Part shown: one piece after another, positions 1 through 8,572 of the stretch | How the letters are laid out: each line of letters starts with the position of its first letter | Position numbering within the stretch: the stretch's first letter is position 1 | Assembly (NCBI RefSeq): GCF_000427685.1 | Contig: NZ_KE386573.1 | Location: 1,472,938 to 1,536,937, forward strand | Length of the DNA: 64,000 nucleotides | Direction: 5' to 3' | Origin: Haloplanus natans DSM 17983 | GTDB lineage: Archaea; Halobacteriota; Halobacteria; Halobacteriales; Haloferacaceae | Translations under genes and position numbers: made by a program | Notes under the pieces: generated by a model | Seen by the model: the letters and a program-made list of their open reading frames with translations, nothing else | Database searches by the model: none | Told to the model about the DNA's origin: nothing

Positions 1-16
1 AGGAGCGGTACGATAG

Positions 17-27
17 TTAGGTAAAAG
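17..27 (+). promoter_or_regulatory. TATA-like promoter of the men cluster
   Basis: The sequence TTAGGTAAAAG lies about 25-35 nt before the menF ATG, the usual spacing for haloarchaeal TATA boxes of nearly leaderless messages. A GGAGG-like stretch at 42-48 also sits just before the ATG, so a short leader with a ribosome binding site is possible. Confidence 0.45.
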
Positions 28-51
28 AGTGCGGCGCCCCGAGGAGGGGTA

Positions 52-1395
52 ATGGGTGTACCGCGAAGTGACGAGACGGGAACACGTCTCGTCAGTCGGT
101 CGGTCCGGGTGTCGATCCCGACGCTCCGGGCCGTTCTCGACGCCATGCCCGCCCCGCGAACGTTCTGGACCGCCCCCGACGAGGCGACGGCCGTCGCCGG
201 AGGTGCCGCCGCCACGCTCACCGCCAACGGCCGTGATCGGTTCGGGGCGATCAAGGAGGGCATCGACCGGGTGTTGCGCTCCGGTGACGTTCACGCCGGC
301 ACCGAGGCCGCCTGTCCCCGCCTGTTCGGCGGCTTCGCCTTCCACGACGAGGGGACCGACGACGCCACCTGGGCGGGCTTTCCCGGCGCGCAGTTCGTCC
401 TCCCGCGGGTGCAGGTCACCGACACCGACCGCGGGACGTGGCTGACCGTTAACGCCGTCGGCCCGGACGCGACTGCCGAGGCGGTCGAGGACCGTCTCGA
501 CGCCGAACGGGAGCGCTTCGAGACGCTCGACGATCCCGCCCCCACGCCGGCTCCCGAAATCGTCTCCCGGACGCGCACGACCCCGCGGGAGTCGTGGCGT
601 CGCTCCGTCGAGGCCGCCGTCTCCCGCATCCACGCCGGCGACCTGCGGAAAGTCGTCCTCGCGCAGGCGCTTGCAGTGACGCTCGACCACCCCCTCTCGG
701 TTCCCGACGTACTCGCCCGACTCGGCGAAACCTACCCCGACTGCTATCGCTTCCTCGTCGAACCGACCGCGGGGAGCCCCGACCGCCCGGCCTTCTTCGG
801 CGCGACGCCGGAGCGACTGGTCACCCGCCACGGCCGCACGGTGACGACGGACGCGCTGGCGGGCACCACCGGCCGCGGCGACACGCCCGCCGAGGACGAC
901 TGGCTCGCGGAGGAACTGCTCGGCGACGAGAAAAACTGTCACGAACACGAACTCGTCGCGGAGACGATCCGCGAACAGCTCGCCCCCTTTGCGTCGTCGA
1001 TCTCCGCCGGCCAGCGCCGGGTCCGCCGGCTGGCGACGGTCCAGCATCTCTTCACTCCCATCACCGCCACCCTCGACAGCGACACGCACGTCCTCGATCT
1101 GGTCGAGGCGCTCCACCCGACACCCGCCGTCGGTGGCCTCCCGCCGGAGCGTGCGCTCGCGACCATCCGCGAGACGGAGCCGTTCGATCGGGGCTGGTAC
1201 GCCGCCCCGGTCGGCTGGATCGACGCCGCCGGCAACGGCACCTTCGCCGTCGCCATCCGCTCGGCGCTCGCCCGCGGGGGCGAGACCACCCTCTTTGCCG
1301 GCGTCGGCGTCGTCGCCGACTCCGATCCCGACCGCGAGTGGGACGAGGTACAGCTCAAATACCGGCCGATCCTCGACGAACTCGAACGCCGATGA
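52..1395 (+). CDS. menF: Isochorismate synthase MenF
   Basis: Converts chorismate to isochorismate, the entry step of menaquinone synthesis. The 447-residue protein has the chorismate-binding fold in its C-terminal two thirds, with recognisable stretches GATPERLVTRHGR, DALAGTTGRG, HELVAETIREQL, HPTPAVGGLPPE and GWIDAAGNGTFAVAIRS in the order seen in MenF/EntC proteins. The ATG at 52 follows a GGAGG-like sequence and a TATA-like box. Its TGA overlaps the menD ATG in an ATGA junction, so the two are co-transcribed and probably translationally coupled. The neighbours (menD, menB, menA, menC) favour MenF over a salicylate or siderophore isochorismate synthase. Confidence 0.93.
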   Translation: MGVPRSDETGTRLVSRSVRVSIPTLRAVLDAMPAPRTFWTAPDEATAVAGGAAATLTANGRDRFGAIKEGIDRVLRSGDVHAGTEAACPRLFGGFAFHDEGTDDATWAGFPGAQFVLPRVQVTDTDRGTWLTVNAVGPDATAEAVEDRLDAERERFETLDDPAPTPAPEIVSRTRTTPRESWRRSVEAAVSRIHAGDLRKVVLAQALAVTLDHPLSVPDVLARLGETYPDCYRFLVEPTAGSPDRPAFFGATPERLVTRHGRTVTTDALAGTTGRGDTPAEDDWLAEELLGDEKNCHEHELVAETIREQLAPFASSISAGQRRVRRLATVQHLFTPITATLDSDTHVLDLVEALHPTPAVGGLPPERALATIRETEPFDRGWYAAPVGWIDAAGNGTFAVAIRSALARGGETTLFAGVGVVADSDPDREWDEVQLKYRPILDELERR

Positions 1396-3158
1396 GCGCG
1401 CCCAACCGAAACGTCCTCTGGGGGCGGGCGCTGGTCGACGAACTCGCGCGCGGTGGCGTCGGGGCCGTCGTCGTCTCGCCCGGGAGTCGGTCGACGCCGC
1501 TGGTCACGGCCGTCGAGGAACACGACGACCTGCACGTCTTCTCGGTCCTCGACGAGCGGTCGGCCGCCTACTTCGCGCTCGGGCGTGCCCGGCGTACCGG
1601 CGAGGTGACGCCGCTGATCTGTACCTCCGGTACCGCGGCCGCGAACTACCACCCCGCCGTGATCGAAGCGGACCGCGGCCGCGTTCCCCTGCTTCTCCTC
1701 ACCGCCGACCGGCCGCCCGAACTCCGCGACAGCGGCGCGAACCAGACCGTCGATCAGGAGAAGCTGTACGGCGACGCCGTCCGATGGTACGCCGACCTTC
1801 CCGAACCCGAGGCCGACGAGCGGAAACTCCGCTCGCTCCGGACGACCGTCGGTCGCGCGCTCGCGGACGCGACGGGGACGCCCTCGGGACCGGTTCACCT
1901 CAACTGCCCGTTCCGCAAGCCGCTCGAACCGACGCCCGTCCCCGGCGACGTGCCCGCTGATCTCGACTCCCTCGCCGTCGCCGGCCGCGACGGCGGCCGA
2001 CCGTTCGTGACGACGACGGCGGGTGTCCCACGGCTCGACCGGGCCGACCTCGGGCGGGTGGCCGAGGCGCTCTCCGTCGAGCGTGGGCTCATCGTCGCCG
2101 GTCCCGCCGATCCGCCGGGCGTCGACGCGCAGGCTCTGGCCGCCCTCGCCCACGCCACCGGCTTCCCCATCGTCGCGGACCCGCTCTCCGGCCTGCGCTT
2201 CGGCGGCCACACCCGCGTGACGACCACCGTCGGCGGCTACGACGGCTACCTCGATCCGCGCGTGACCGACAGCTGGCCCGATCCCGAAGTCGTGCTCCGA
2301 ATCGGGGGCTCTCCCACCTCCAAACGCCTCCGGAACTACCTCGCACGAGTCGACGCCCGGGGATTCGTCGTCGATCCCGCGGGCGAGTGGCGCGAGGCGT
2401 CGTTCCGGGCGACCGACCTGGTCGTCGCCGATCCCTCGCGGCTGGCGGCCCGCCTCGCCGAAGTCGTGAGCGGTGCCGGCGACCCGGACTGGCGCGAGCG
2501 CTGGGCGACCGCCGACCGGACCCACCGCGATGTCGTCGCCGACGCGACCGACGACGGCGCGGGCGGCTACTTCGAGGGCGCGATCCTCGCCGACGTGGCC
2601 GACCTCGCACCCGAACCCGCGACGCTCGTCGTCTCGAACTCGAACCCCGTCCGCGACGCCGACCGCTACATGGCACCCACCGACGCCGGCTACACCGTCC
2701 TCGGCAACCGCGGCGCGTCGGGCATCGACGGCGTCGTCTCGACCGCCCTCGGCGCCGGCAGTGCCACGACCGACCACCTCTCGCTCGTGATCGGTGACCT
2801 CGCCTACTACCACGACGGCAACGGTCTCCTGTCCGCGCTCCGATGTGGCGTCGACGCCACCATCGTCCTGATCGACAACGACGGCGGCGGCATCTTCCAT
2901 CGCCTCCCCATCGAGTCGTTCGACCCGCCCTTCACCGAGGCGTTCCGGACGCCACACGGCCTCGATTTCGAACCCACGGCCGACTTCTACGACCTCGGCT
3001 ACGCCGCCGTCGAGGACCGCGCGGGCTTTCGCGACGCCTACGCCGAGTCGGTCGCGAGCGACGGAACGGACGTGATCGACGTCCGCACGGACGGCGAGGC
3101 GAGTCAGCGCACCCGTGAGCGACTGGTCGAGGAGACGGTCGCAGAACTGGCGGAGTAG
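1392..3158 (+). CDS. menD: 2-succinyl-5-enolpyruvyl-6-hydroxy-3-cyclohexene-1-carboxylate synthase MenD
   Basis: Thiamine-diphosphate enzyme joining isochorismate and 2-oxoglutarate (with decarboxylation) to SEPHCHC. The start at 1392 gives a 588-residue protein beginning MSAPNRNVLWGRALVDEL; the same frame is open further upstream only as an antisense-like shadow of menF. Typical MenD elements are visible: VVSPGSRSTPL near the N-terminus, TSGTAAANYHPAVIEA, LTADRPPELRDSGANQTVDQ (substrate and cofactor contacts), and in the C-terminal ThDP domain LVIGDLAYYHDGNGLL followed by DNDGGGIFHRLP. The length matches the family. It overlaps menF by 4 nt and is followed after 40 nt by a small membrane protein gene. 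Confidence 0.95.
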   Translation: MSAPNRNVLWGRALVDELARGGVGAVVVSPGSRSTPLVTAVEEHDDLHVFSVLDERSAAYFALGRARRTGEVTPLICTSGTAAANYHPAVIEADRGRVPLLLLTADRPPELRDSGANQTVDQEKLYGDAVRWYADLPEPEADERKLRSLRTTVGRALADATGTPSGPVHLNCPFRKPLEPTPVPGDVPADLDSLAVAGRDGGRPFVTTTAGVPRLDRADLGRVAEALSVERGLIVAGPADPPGVDAQALAALAHATGFPIVADPLSGLRFGGHTRVTTTVGGYDGYLDPRVTDSWPDPEVVLRIGGSPTSKRLRNYLARVDARGFVVDPAGEWREASFRATDLVVADPSRLAARLAEVVSGAGDPDWRERWATADRTHRDVVADATDDGAGGYFEGAILADVADLAPEPATLVVSNSNPVRDADRYMAPTDAGYTVLGNRGASGIDGVVSTALGAGSATTDHLSLVIGDLAYYHDGNGLLSALRCGVDATIVLIDNDGGGIFHRLPIESFDPPFTEAFRTPHGLDFEPTADFYDLGYAAVEDRAGFRDAYAESVASDGTDVIDVRTDGEASQRTRERLVEETVAELAE

Positions 3159-3198
3159 TCGCCGGGATTTATTGACTCCCGGCGACCTGCCCGAGACG

Positions 3199-3543
3199 AT
3201 GCCCTCCACCTACTGGGAACGGGTCGGCGTCGTCCTCGCCGCCCTCGTTCTCGGCTACGCCGTCGTCGTCGCACAGAACGTCCTCATCGGCGTCCTCCTC
3301 GCGGCCGTCGTCTACCTGCTCGCGTGGTTGATGCACCGCCTCTCTCCCGGCCGTCCGCTCGACAACATGAGCCGAGAGCGGACGGTCGTGGCCGGCGTCA
3401 TCTCCCTCGTCGCCGTCGCCTACTCGGTGCTGATCGCGGCGAACGTCCTCCTCGGCGTCGTCGTCGCGGCGGTGGTGGTGTTCGTCGCGTGGGTTACCAG
3501 CCCCCGCGGTCCGGTCGCGCGGTGGCTAGACCAGCGGGCGTGA
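3199..3543 (+). CDS. Small membrane protein with two similar halves
   Basis: A 114-residue protein that is mostly hydrophobic, probably four membrane segments. The first half (ERVGVVLAALVLGYAVVVAQ, then NVLIGVLLAAVVYLLAW) resembles the second (ERTVVAGVISLVAVAYSVLI, then ANVLLGVVVAAVVVFVAW), so it looks like an internally duplicated two-helix unit. The ATG at 3199 was chosen over an upstream in-frame GTG at 3115, which would lie inside menD and give a non-hydrophobic extension. It sits between menD and menB in the same direction. No function is recognised; the position suggests only co-expression with menaquinone genes. Confidence 0.75.
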   Translation: MPSTYWERVGVVLAALVLGYAVVVAQNVLIGVLLAAVVYLLAWLMHRLSPGRPLDNMSRERTVVAGVISLVAVAYSVLIAANVLLGVVVAAVVVFVAWVTSPRGPVARWLDQRA

Positions 3544-3589
3544 CGCCGCGACGTGAATCTTTTTGCGCGCGCCGCACCCGTCTCCGGGT

Positions 3590-4516
3590 ATGGTTTCCGA
3601 GATCTTCGATCCCAGCCGGTGGACGGCCGTCACCGACGACTTCGACGACGTGACCTACCACCGCGCCGACGACGTGCCCGCCGTTCGCATCGCCATCGAC
3701 CGTCCGGCGGTGCGCAACGCCTTTCGCCCGAAAACCGTCGACGAACTCTACGCGGCGCTGGATCACGCCCGCCAGCAGGCTGACGTGGGAGCGGTCCTCC
3801 TGACCGGCAACGGCCCGTCGCCGAAAGACGGCGGGTGGGCCTTCTCGGCCGGCGGCGACCAGGCCATCCGCGGCGAGTCGGGGTACGAGTACCGCGACGA
3901 CGGAAGCGAGGATGCGGCCGACGGTGACGGCGTGGAGACGGGCGACACCGACACCCCGACCGTCGGCCGCCTCCACATCCTCGAAGTCCAGCGACTCATC
4001 CGCTTCATGCCGAAACCCGTCGTCGCCGTCGTCCCCGGGTGGGCCGTCGGCGGCGGCCACTCCCTGCACGTCATCTGTGATCTGACGCTCGCGAGCGAGG
4101 AGCACGCGAAGTTCCTCCAGACCGACCCCGACGTGGCCTCCTTCGACGGCGGCTTTGGCTCCGCCTACCTCGCCCGACAGGTCGGACAGAAGAAGGCCCG
4201 CGAAATCTTCTTTCTCGGCAAGACCTACGACGCCGCCGAGGCGGTCGACATGGGGATGGCGAACGAGGCGGTGCCCCACGAGGAGTTGGAGACCGTGGCA
4301 CTGGAGTGGGCCGAGACGATGACGGGCAAGAGTCCGACAGCGATGCGGATGCTCAAATACGCGTTCAACCTCGCCGACGACGGGATGGTGGGCCAGCAGG
4401 TGTTTTCCGGCGAGGCGACCCGGCTGGCGTACATGACCGACGAGGCGAGCGAGGGACGGGACGCATTCCTCGACGGGCGGAACCCGGACTTCTCGGACGT
4501 GCCGTGGCACTACTGA
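3590..4516 (+). CDS. menB: 1,4-dihydroxy-2-naphthoyl-CoA synthase MenB
   Basis: Crotonase-family enzyme closing the second ring of the naphthoquinone from o-succinylbenzoyl-CoA. The 308-residue protein shows the family's signature pieces: RPAVRNAFRPKTVDEL, the loop GWAFSAGGDQAIRGE, PVVAVVPGWAVGGGHSLHV (oxyanion hole), TDPDVASFDGGFGSAYLAR, and a C-terminus ending NPDFSDVPWHY like other MenB proteins. An acidic insert of about 20 residues, rich in Asp and Gly, follows GYEYRDDGS and is typical of haloarchaeal adaptation. The ATG at 3590 lies about 27 nt after CTTTTTGCGC, a TATA-like box, suggesting its own leaderless promoter inside the cluster. Confidence 0.95.
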   Translation: MVSEIFDPSRWTAVTDDFDDVTYHRADDVPAVRIAIDRPAVRNAFRPKTVDELYAALDHARQQADVGAVLLTGNGPSPKDGGWAFSAGGDQAIRGESGYEYRDDGSEDAADGDGVETGDTDTPTVGRLHILEVQRLIRFMPKPVVAVVPGWAVGGGHSLHVICDLTLASEEHAKFLQTDPDVASFDGGFGSAYLARQVGQKKAREIFFLGKTYDAAEAVDMGMANEAVPHEELETVALEWAETMTGKSPTAMRMLKYAFNLADDGMVGQQVFSGEATRLAYMTDEASEGRDAFLDGRNPDFSDVPWHY

Positions 4517-4702
4517 TCGGGGTCATCGTAACTGTCCATAGATTCCCGCCGGACCGCCTCGGCGAGGATCGCTGATGACTTCGGATACTCCCTCTGATGT
4601 CGGGCCGGCACGTAGAGACGGGACGCCGAACGGCCACTCGACCGAGGACGGAAGGGGAGGGCGTATATGTCCGGACGACAAACTCGATACACGTGGTAAC
4701 CG

Positions 4703-5194
4703 ATGAATCCTAATCGTGTCGATTTTCTGGTCGATCTCGCGTACGGCCTCGTTATTCTGTTGTCCGTCGCGCTCATCCTCCTCGTCGGCACCGGCGTCGG
4801 CGTCGCGTTCGGCATCGGAACGCTGGTCTCGTACGCGATTCACGTCGTGTGGAAGATGGCGCGGTTCGACCCCGAGTGGATGACCGAGGAAGTGACCGAA
4901 AAAGTCGAGGAGACGATCACCGAGGAGGTGACCGAAGAGGTGACCGAGAGCGTCGAGCAGACGGTCGCGGAGGAGGTGACCGAAGAGGTGACCGAGAAGG
5001 TCGAACAGACGGTGACCGAGGAGGTCACCGAGAATGTCGAGCGGACCATCACCGACGAGATGAACGACATCATCGAGCAGTTGGAGGAAGTGAACCAGCG
5101 CGTCGACCGACGACCCCGCAGCGACGAACTCGACGAGATGCAGCGCGAGCTGACGACGGACAAAGACGGGAACGAGGACGAGGCGAAGCGATGA
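4703..5194 (+). CDS. Membrane-anchored protein with TEEV coiled-coil repeats
   Basis: A 163-residue protein: one or two N-terminal membrane helices (about residues 10-45), then a long, very acidic helical region (about 58-125) built from TEEVTE / KVEQTV / SVEQTV units, then a charged tail rich in Asp and Arg. The repeats are in register with a 48-nt DNA tandem repeat. The design is that of a short membrane anchor holding a cytoplasmic coiled-coil rod, so oligomerisation or scaffolding is likely, but no family function is known to me. GCGTATATGTCC about 30-40 nt before the ATG is a plausible promoter. It lies between menB and a phosphate transporter. Confidence 0.75.
   Translation: MNPNRVDFLVDLAYGLVILLSVALILLVGTGVGVAFGIGTLVSYAIHVVWKMARFDPEWMTEEVTEKVEETITEEVTEEVTESVEQTVAEEVTEEVTEKVEQTVTEEVTENVERTITDEMNDIIEQLEEVNQRVDRRPRSDELDEMQRELTTDKDGNEDEAKR
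4922..5017 (+). repeat. Two tandem 48-bp coding repeats
   Basis: Units 4922-4969 and 4970-5017 both run GAGGAGGTGACCGAAGAGGT onward and differ at only a few positions; a shorter related unit follows at 5018. They encode EEVTEEVTESVEQTVA and EEVTEEVTEKVEQTVT. Because 48 is a multiple of three, slippage would change rod length without breaking the frame. Confidence 0.8.
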
Positions 5195-5240
5195 GGGGAA
5201 TCACGGCCACCGACCGACAGCGGGCCTGCGATAGCCACAC

Positions 5241-6416
5241 ATGATCGGTGGCCTCCTGCTCGTCGGCTTCGGCGTCGCGCTGTTCGTCGGGTTCAACATC
5301 GGTGGCTCGAACACCGGCCCGGCGTTCGGCCCGGCCGTCGGCGCTGGCGTCATCTCGAAGCTCTTCGCGGGGGCGCTCATGTCCGTCTTCTTTTTCGTCG
5401 GTGCGTGGACTATCGGCCGACGGGTCGTCAACACCCTCGGCCGTGACCTGGTGACCGACCCCGGCGTGTTCACCATCGAGACGAGCATCGTCGTCCTCTT
5501 TTTCATCGGCGGCGCGCTCTTCATCGGCAACTACGCGGGCGTCCCGGCGTCCACGTCGATGACGGCCGTCGGCGCCATCGCCGGCCTCGGCGTCGCCGCC
5601 GGCGAACTCAACTGGGCGGTCATGGGCGAAATCGCCGTCTGGTGGATCGTCGCTCCCCTCGTCGGATTCTGGGTCTCCGGGGTCGTCGGCCGCTACTTCT
5701 ACCCGACGATCAACCGCTGGATCGCCATCGAGCAGACCGACGGCTCGCTCCTCTCCCTCGATCGATCGGGAGCGATCCCGCGGCCCACCGCCGGCCCGAA
5801 CTCCACCCGTCGCGAAATCGTCGGGACGGTGGTGGTCATCAGCATCGGCTGTCTGATGGCCTTCTCCTCCGGCACCTCGAACATCGCCAACGCCATCGCG
5901 CCGCTGTACGGCGCCGGCGTCGATCTGAACCTCCTGATCCTGCTCGGCTGTGGCGCCGTCACGGTCGGCGCCTTCACTATTGCCCGACGCACCCTCGACA
6001 CCCTCGGCAACGACATCACGGATCTCCCGCTCACTGCCGCCATCGTCGTCGCCATCATCTCCTCGGGCATCGTCATCGGCCTCTCCGCCATCGGCATCCC
6101 TGCCTCCTTCGTCATCATCGCCACCATGTCCATCGTCGGACTCGGCTGGGGGCGGGCCACCCGCTCGACCACCGTCTCCGAGGGCGTGCGCGGCGAGAAG
6201 ACGCCGAACGTCTCCGTCGGCGCGCTGACCACCGAGGACCCCGGCGAGGAGGCTCCCGACATCGGCGAGGAGGACCCCGAAGACACGCCCAGCGCCGCCG
6301 ACCTGTTCAACCCCGAGACGACGGGGCGGGTCGTCCTCATGCAGAACGTCGTCCCTCTTCTCTCGACGGTGGGCGCGTACGCGACCTTTCGGCTCCTGTT
6401 CGCGTTCGTGTGGTGA
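5241..6416 (+). CDS. pit: PiT-family inorganic phosphate permease
   Basis: Low-affinity phosphate transporter in the cytoplasmic membrane, probably cation-coupled. The 391-residue protein has the two PiT repeats: GFNIGGSNTGPAFGPAVGAG near residue 20 and SIGCLMAFSSGTSNIANAIAP near residue 205, each at the start of a block of hydrophobic helices. A hydrophilic acidic loop (EDPGEEAPDIGEEDPEDTP) lies before the last membrane segments. It sits between a coiled-coil membrane gene and menA with short gaps, so it may be read with the men genes although it has no step in that pathway. Confidence 0.9.
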   Translation: MIGGLLLVGFGVALFVGFNIGGSNTGPAFGPAVGAGVISKLFAGALMSVFFFVGAWTIGRRVVNTLGRDLVTDPGVFTIETSIVVLFFIGGALFIGNYAGVPASTSMTAVGAIAGLGVAAGELNWAVMGEIAVWWIVAPLVGFWVSGVVGRYFYPTINRWIAIEQTDGSLLSLDRSGAIPRPTAGPNSTRREIVGTVVVISIGCLMAFSSGTSNIANAIAPLYGAGVDLNLLILLGCGAVTVGAFTIARRTLDTLGNDITDLPLTAAIVVAIISSGIVIGLSAIGIPASFVIIATMSIVGLGWGRATRSTTVSEGVRGEKTPNVSVGALTTEDPGEEAPDIGEEDPEDTPSAADLFNPETTGRVVLMQNVVPLLSTVGAYATFRLLFAFVW

Positions 6417-6462
6417 CGACGGATCGGGGGGCTTTACGCCCTAGAACCCCGACCCGTAGCTA

Positions 6463-7401
6463 ATGAGCACGGAGGTCAGTCGCTCGAAGGCGTGGCTGAT
6501 GGCCGCCCGACCGCAGACGCTCCCGGCCACCGTCGCACCCGTCGCCGTCGGCACCGGTCTCGCCGTCGGCCGCGGCGTCGACCATCCGCTCGCCGCGCTT
6601 GCGGCCTTCGTCGGCGCCGCTCTCATCCAGATCGGCACCAACTTCGCCAACGACTACTACGACGCCGTGAAAGGCGCCGACACCGAGGACCGGGAGGGGT
6701 TCACCCGCGTCACGCAGTCGGGACTCATCGCCCCCGAGTCGGTGAAACGCGCCACCTATCTCACGTTCGCCGCCGCCATCGTCGTCGGCACGACGCTCGT
6801 CTACGTCGGCGGCCTCCCCATCCTCGTGATCGGTCTCCTTTCGGTTGCCGCCGGCCTCGCCTACACCGGCGGTCCCTATCCGCTCGGCTACCACGGCCTC
6901 GGCGACCTCTTCGTCTTCGTCTTCTTCGGCGTCGTCGCCGTCTCCGGCACCTACTACGTACAGGCGGCGGCCGTCCTCGCCGGGCCGTTCCCACTCGCTA
7001 TTCCGCCGGGGACGCTCCCGTCGGTCGCTCTCGTTGCCAGTCTTCCCGTCGCCGCCCTCTCGACGAACATCTTGGTCGTGAACAACGTCCGCGACATGGA
7101 GACCGACGCCGAGACGGGCAAGCGAACCCTCGCCGTCCGAATCGGCTACCGCTGGAGTCGCGTCCAGTACGTCGCCCTGCTTGCACTCGCCTATCTCGTC
7201 CCCGTTGCCCTGTGGTTCGTCGGTCCCGCGTCGCCCGCCGTACTTCTTCCGCTGTTGACGATTCCGCTCGCCGTCGCCGTCTCCCGCACCGTCTGCACCC
7301 GGACTTCGGGCGAGGCGCTCAACCCCGCGCTCGAACGCACCGGCAAACTGCTCGCGGCCCACGCGCTCTGTTTCGCCGTGGGCCTCGCGGTCGGCGTCTG
7401 A
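6463..7401 (+). CDS. menA: 1,4-dihydroxy-2-naphthoate polyprenyltransferase MenA
   Basis: Membrane UbiA-family enzyme that attaches the isoprenoid chain to dihydroxynaphthoate. The 312-residue protein has about eight hydrophobic segments and the two Asp-rich motifs that bind the prenyl diphosphate through magnesium: [18 protein letters not shown] (about residues 64-80) and [16 protein letters not shown] (about 207-222). The N-terminal [20 protein letters not shown] is typical of MenA. A TATA-like CTTTACGCC lies around -30 from the ATG. Its TGA and the menC ATG share one base. Confidence 0.94.
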   Translation: MSTEVSRSKAWLMAARPQTLPATVAPVAVGTGLAVGRGVDHPLAALAAFVGAALIQIGTNFANDYYDAVKGADTEDREGFTRVTQSGLIAPESVKRATYLTFAAAIVVGTTLVYVGGLPILVIGLLSVAAGLAYTGGPYPLGYHGLGDLFVFVFFGVVAVSGTYYVQAAAVLAGPFPLAIPPGTLPSVALVASLPVAALSTNILVVNNVRDMETDAETGKRTLAVRIGYRWSRVQYVALLALAYLVPVALWFVGPASPAVLLPLLTIPLAVAVSRTVCTRTSGEALNPALERTGKLLAAHALCFAVGLAVGV

Positions 7402-8474
7402 TGGATCGACGCGAATTCTCGCTGGCGCTCGCCCGACCGCTCGGCACCGCGAAAGGGACGATCCACCGGCGCGAGGGCGTCCTCGTCCGCGTCGACGCCG
7501 ACGGCATCCTCGGCGTCGGCGAGGCGACGCCGTTGCCTGGCTGGACCGAATCGCTCGCGGACTGTCGGGCGGCGCTCGACGCGGTGAGTGACCGTGACGC
7601 CGCCCTCCGCACCGCCCTCGACGCCGACCCCCGCGACCCCCTCGCCGAAACGCCGTCGGCGGTGACTGCCGCCCTCGACGACGCGCCCGCGGCCCGCCAC
7701 GCGGTCGAATCGGCGGTGCTCGACGCGCGGGGCCGCCGCGACGACCGTCCGCTCGCGACGCTTCTCGCCGCCGACCCGGCGACGGGCGTCCCCGTCAACG
7801 CCACGCTCGGCGACGGCTCCGTCGCGGAGACGGTCGACGCCGCTCGCGCCGCCGTCGACGACGGCTTCGACTGTCTGAAACTGAAAGTCGGTGCCGGCGA
7901 CCTGGACCGCGACGTGGCGCGTCTGCGGGCGGTCCGGGAGGCGGTCGGTCCCGACGTGACCCTCCGCGCCGACGCCAACGCCGCGTGGGACCGCGAGACG
8001 GCCAGCGAGGCCGTCGACGCCGTCGCGTCGCTCGATTGCTCCTATCTCGAACAGCCGCTCGCGGCCGACGACCTCGACGGGCACGCCGCGCTCCGGGGAC
8101 GAGGGGTGGATATCGCCCTCGACGAGACGCTGGCGACGACGGCCGTCGCGGACGTACTCGCCGCGGACGCCGCCGACGTGCTGATCCTGAAGCCGATGGC
8201 GCTCGGCGGGCCGGCGCGGGCCCACGCCGTCGCCCGGCGTGCCCGTGCGGCGGGGGTTGTGCCCGTCGTCACCACTACGATCGACGCCGCGCCGGCGCGG
8301 ACGGCGGCCGTCCACGTCGCAAGCGCGATTCCCGACGTGCGCCCCTGCGGGCTGGCGACTGGCGACGCTCTGGACGGGGATTTGGCCCCCGATCCGGCGC
8401 CCGTCGAGGGCGGGGTCGTGGCCGTTCCCGTCGGTCCGGGCGTCGCGGGCGACGCCTTCGACACCCTGTTTTGA
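7401..8474 (+). CDS. menC: o-succinylbenzoate synthase MenC
   Basis: Enolase-superfamily dehydratase making o-succinylbenzoate. The 357-residue protein contains the catalytic KLKVGAG motif (about residues 157-163), metal ligands in LRADANAAW, YLEQPL and ALDETL, and the second lysine in ILKPMALGG, in the order expected for MenC. The start overlaps the menA stop by one base. Its TGA stop is fused to the left end of an 82-bp palindrome. In many haloarchaea menE (the CoA ligase) is close to these genes, but the next gene here is an unrelated DUF3592-like protein. Confidence 0.93.
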   Translation: MDRREFSLALARPLGTAKGTIHRREGVLVRVDADGILGVGEATPLPGWTESLADCRAALDAVSDRDAALRTALDADPRDPLAETPSAVTAALDDAPAARHAVESAVLDARGRRDDRPLATLLAADPATGVPVNATLGDGSVAETVDAARAAVDDGFDCLKLKVGAGDLDRDVARLRAVREAVGPDVTLRADANAAWDRETASEAVDAVASLDCSYLEQPLAADDLDGHAALRGRGVDIALDETLATTAVADVLAADAADVLILKPMALGGPARAHAVARRARAAGVVPVVTTTIDAAPARTAAVHVASAIPDVRPCGLATGDALDGDLAPDPAPVEGGVVAVPVGPGVAGDAFDTLF

Positions 8475-8555
8475 TAGTGTTTATTGTAACTGGTTACCGG
8501 TGAGTCGCCAAGACGATCCGGCGAGCCACCGGTAATGACTTACAATAAACACTAT
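8474..8555. repeat. 82-bp palindromic repeat, copy A
   Basis: Perfect 16-bp outer arms ATAGTGTTTATTGTAA (8474-8489) and TTACAATAAACACTAT (8540-8555) enclose a 16-bp inner stem (14 of 16 pairs) and a 10-base loop AAGACGATCC. The spacing is 16-4-16-10-16-4-16. The first base is the last base of the menC stop TGA. The right side abuts the end of a convergent gene, so it lies between two converging genes, where a hairpin could also end transcripts of both. Confidence 0.92.
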
Positions 8556-8572
8556 GAGACCTGCGTGCGAAC

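Noticed and set aside
939-3209. Long minus-strand open frame (756 codons) opposite menF/menD
   Set aside because: It is the shadow of high-GC coding sequence on the other strand; the translation is low-complexity Arg/Gly/Val-rich with no family similarity, while menF and menD have full motifs.
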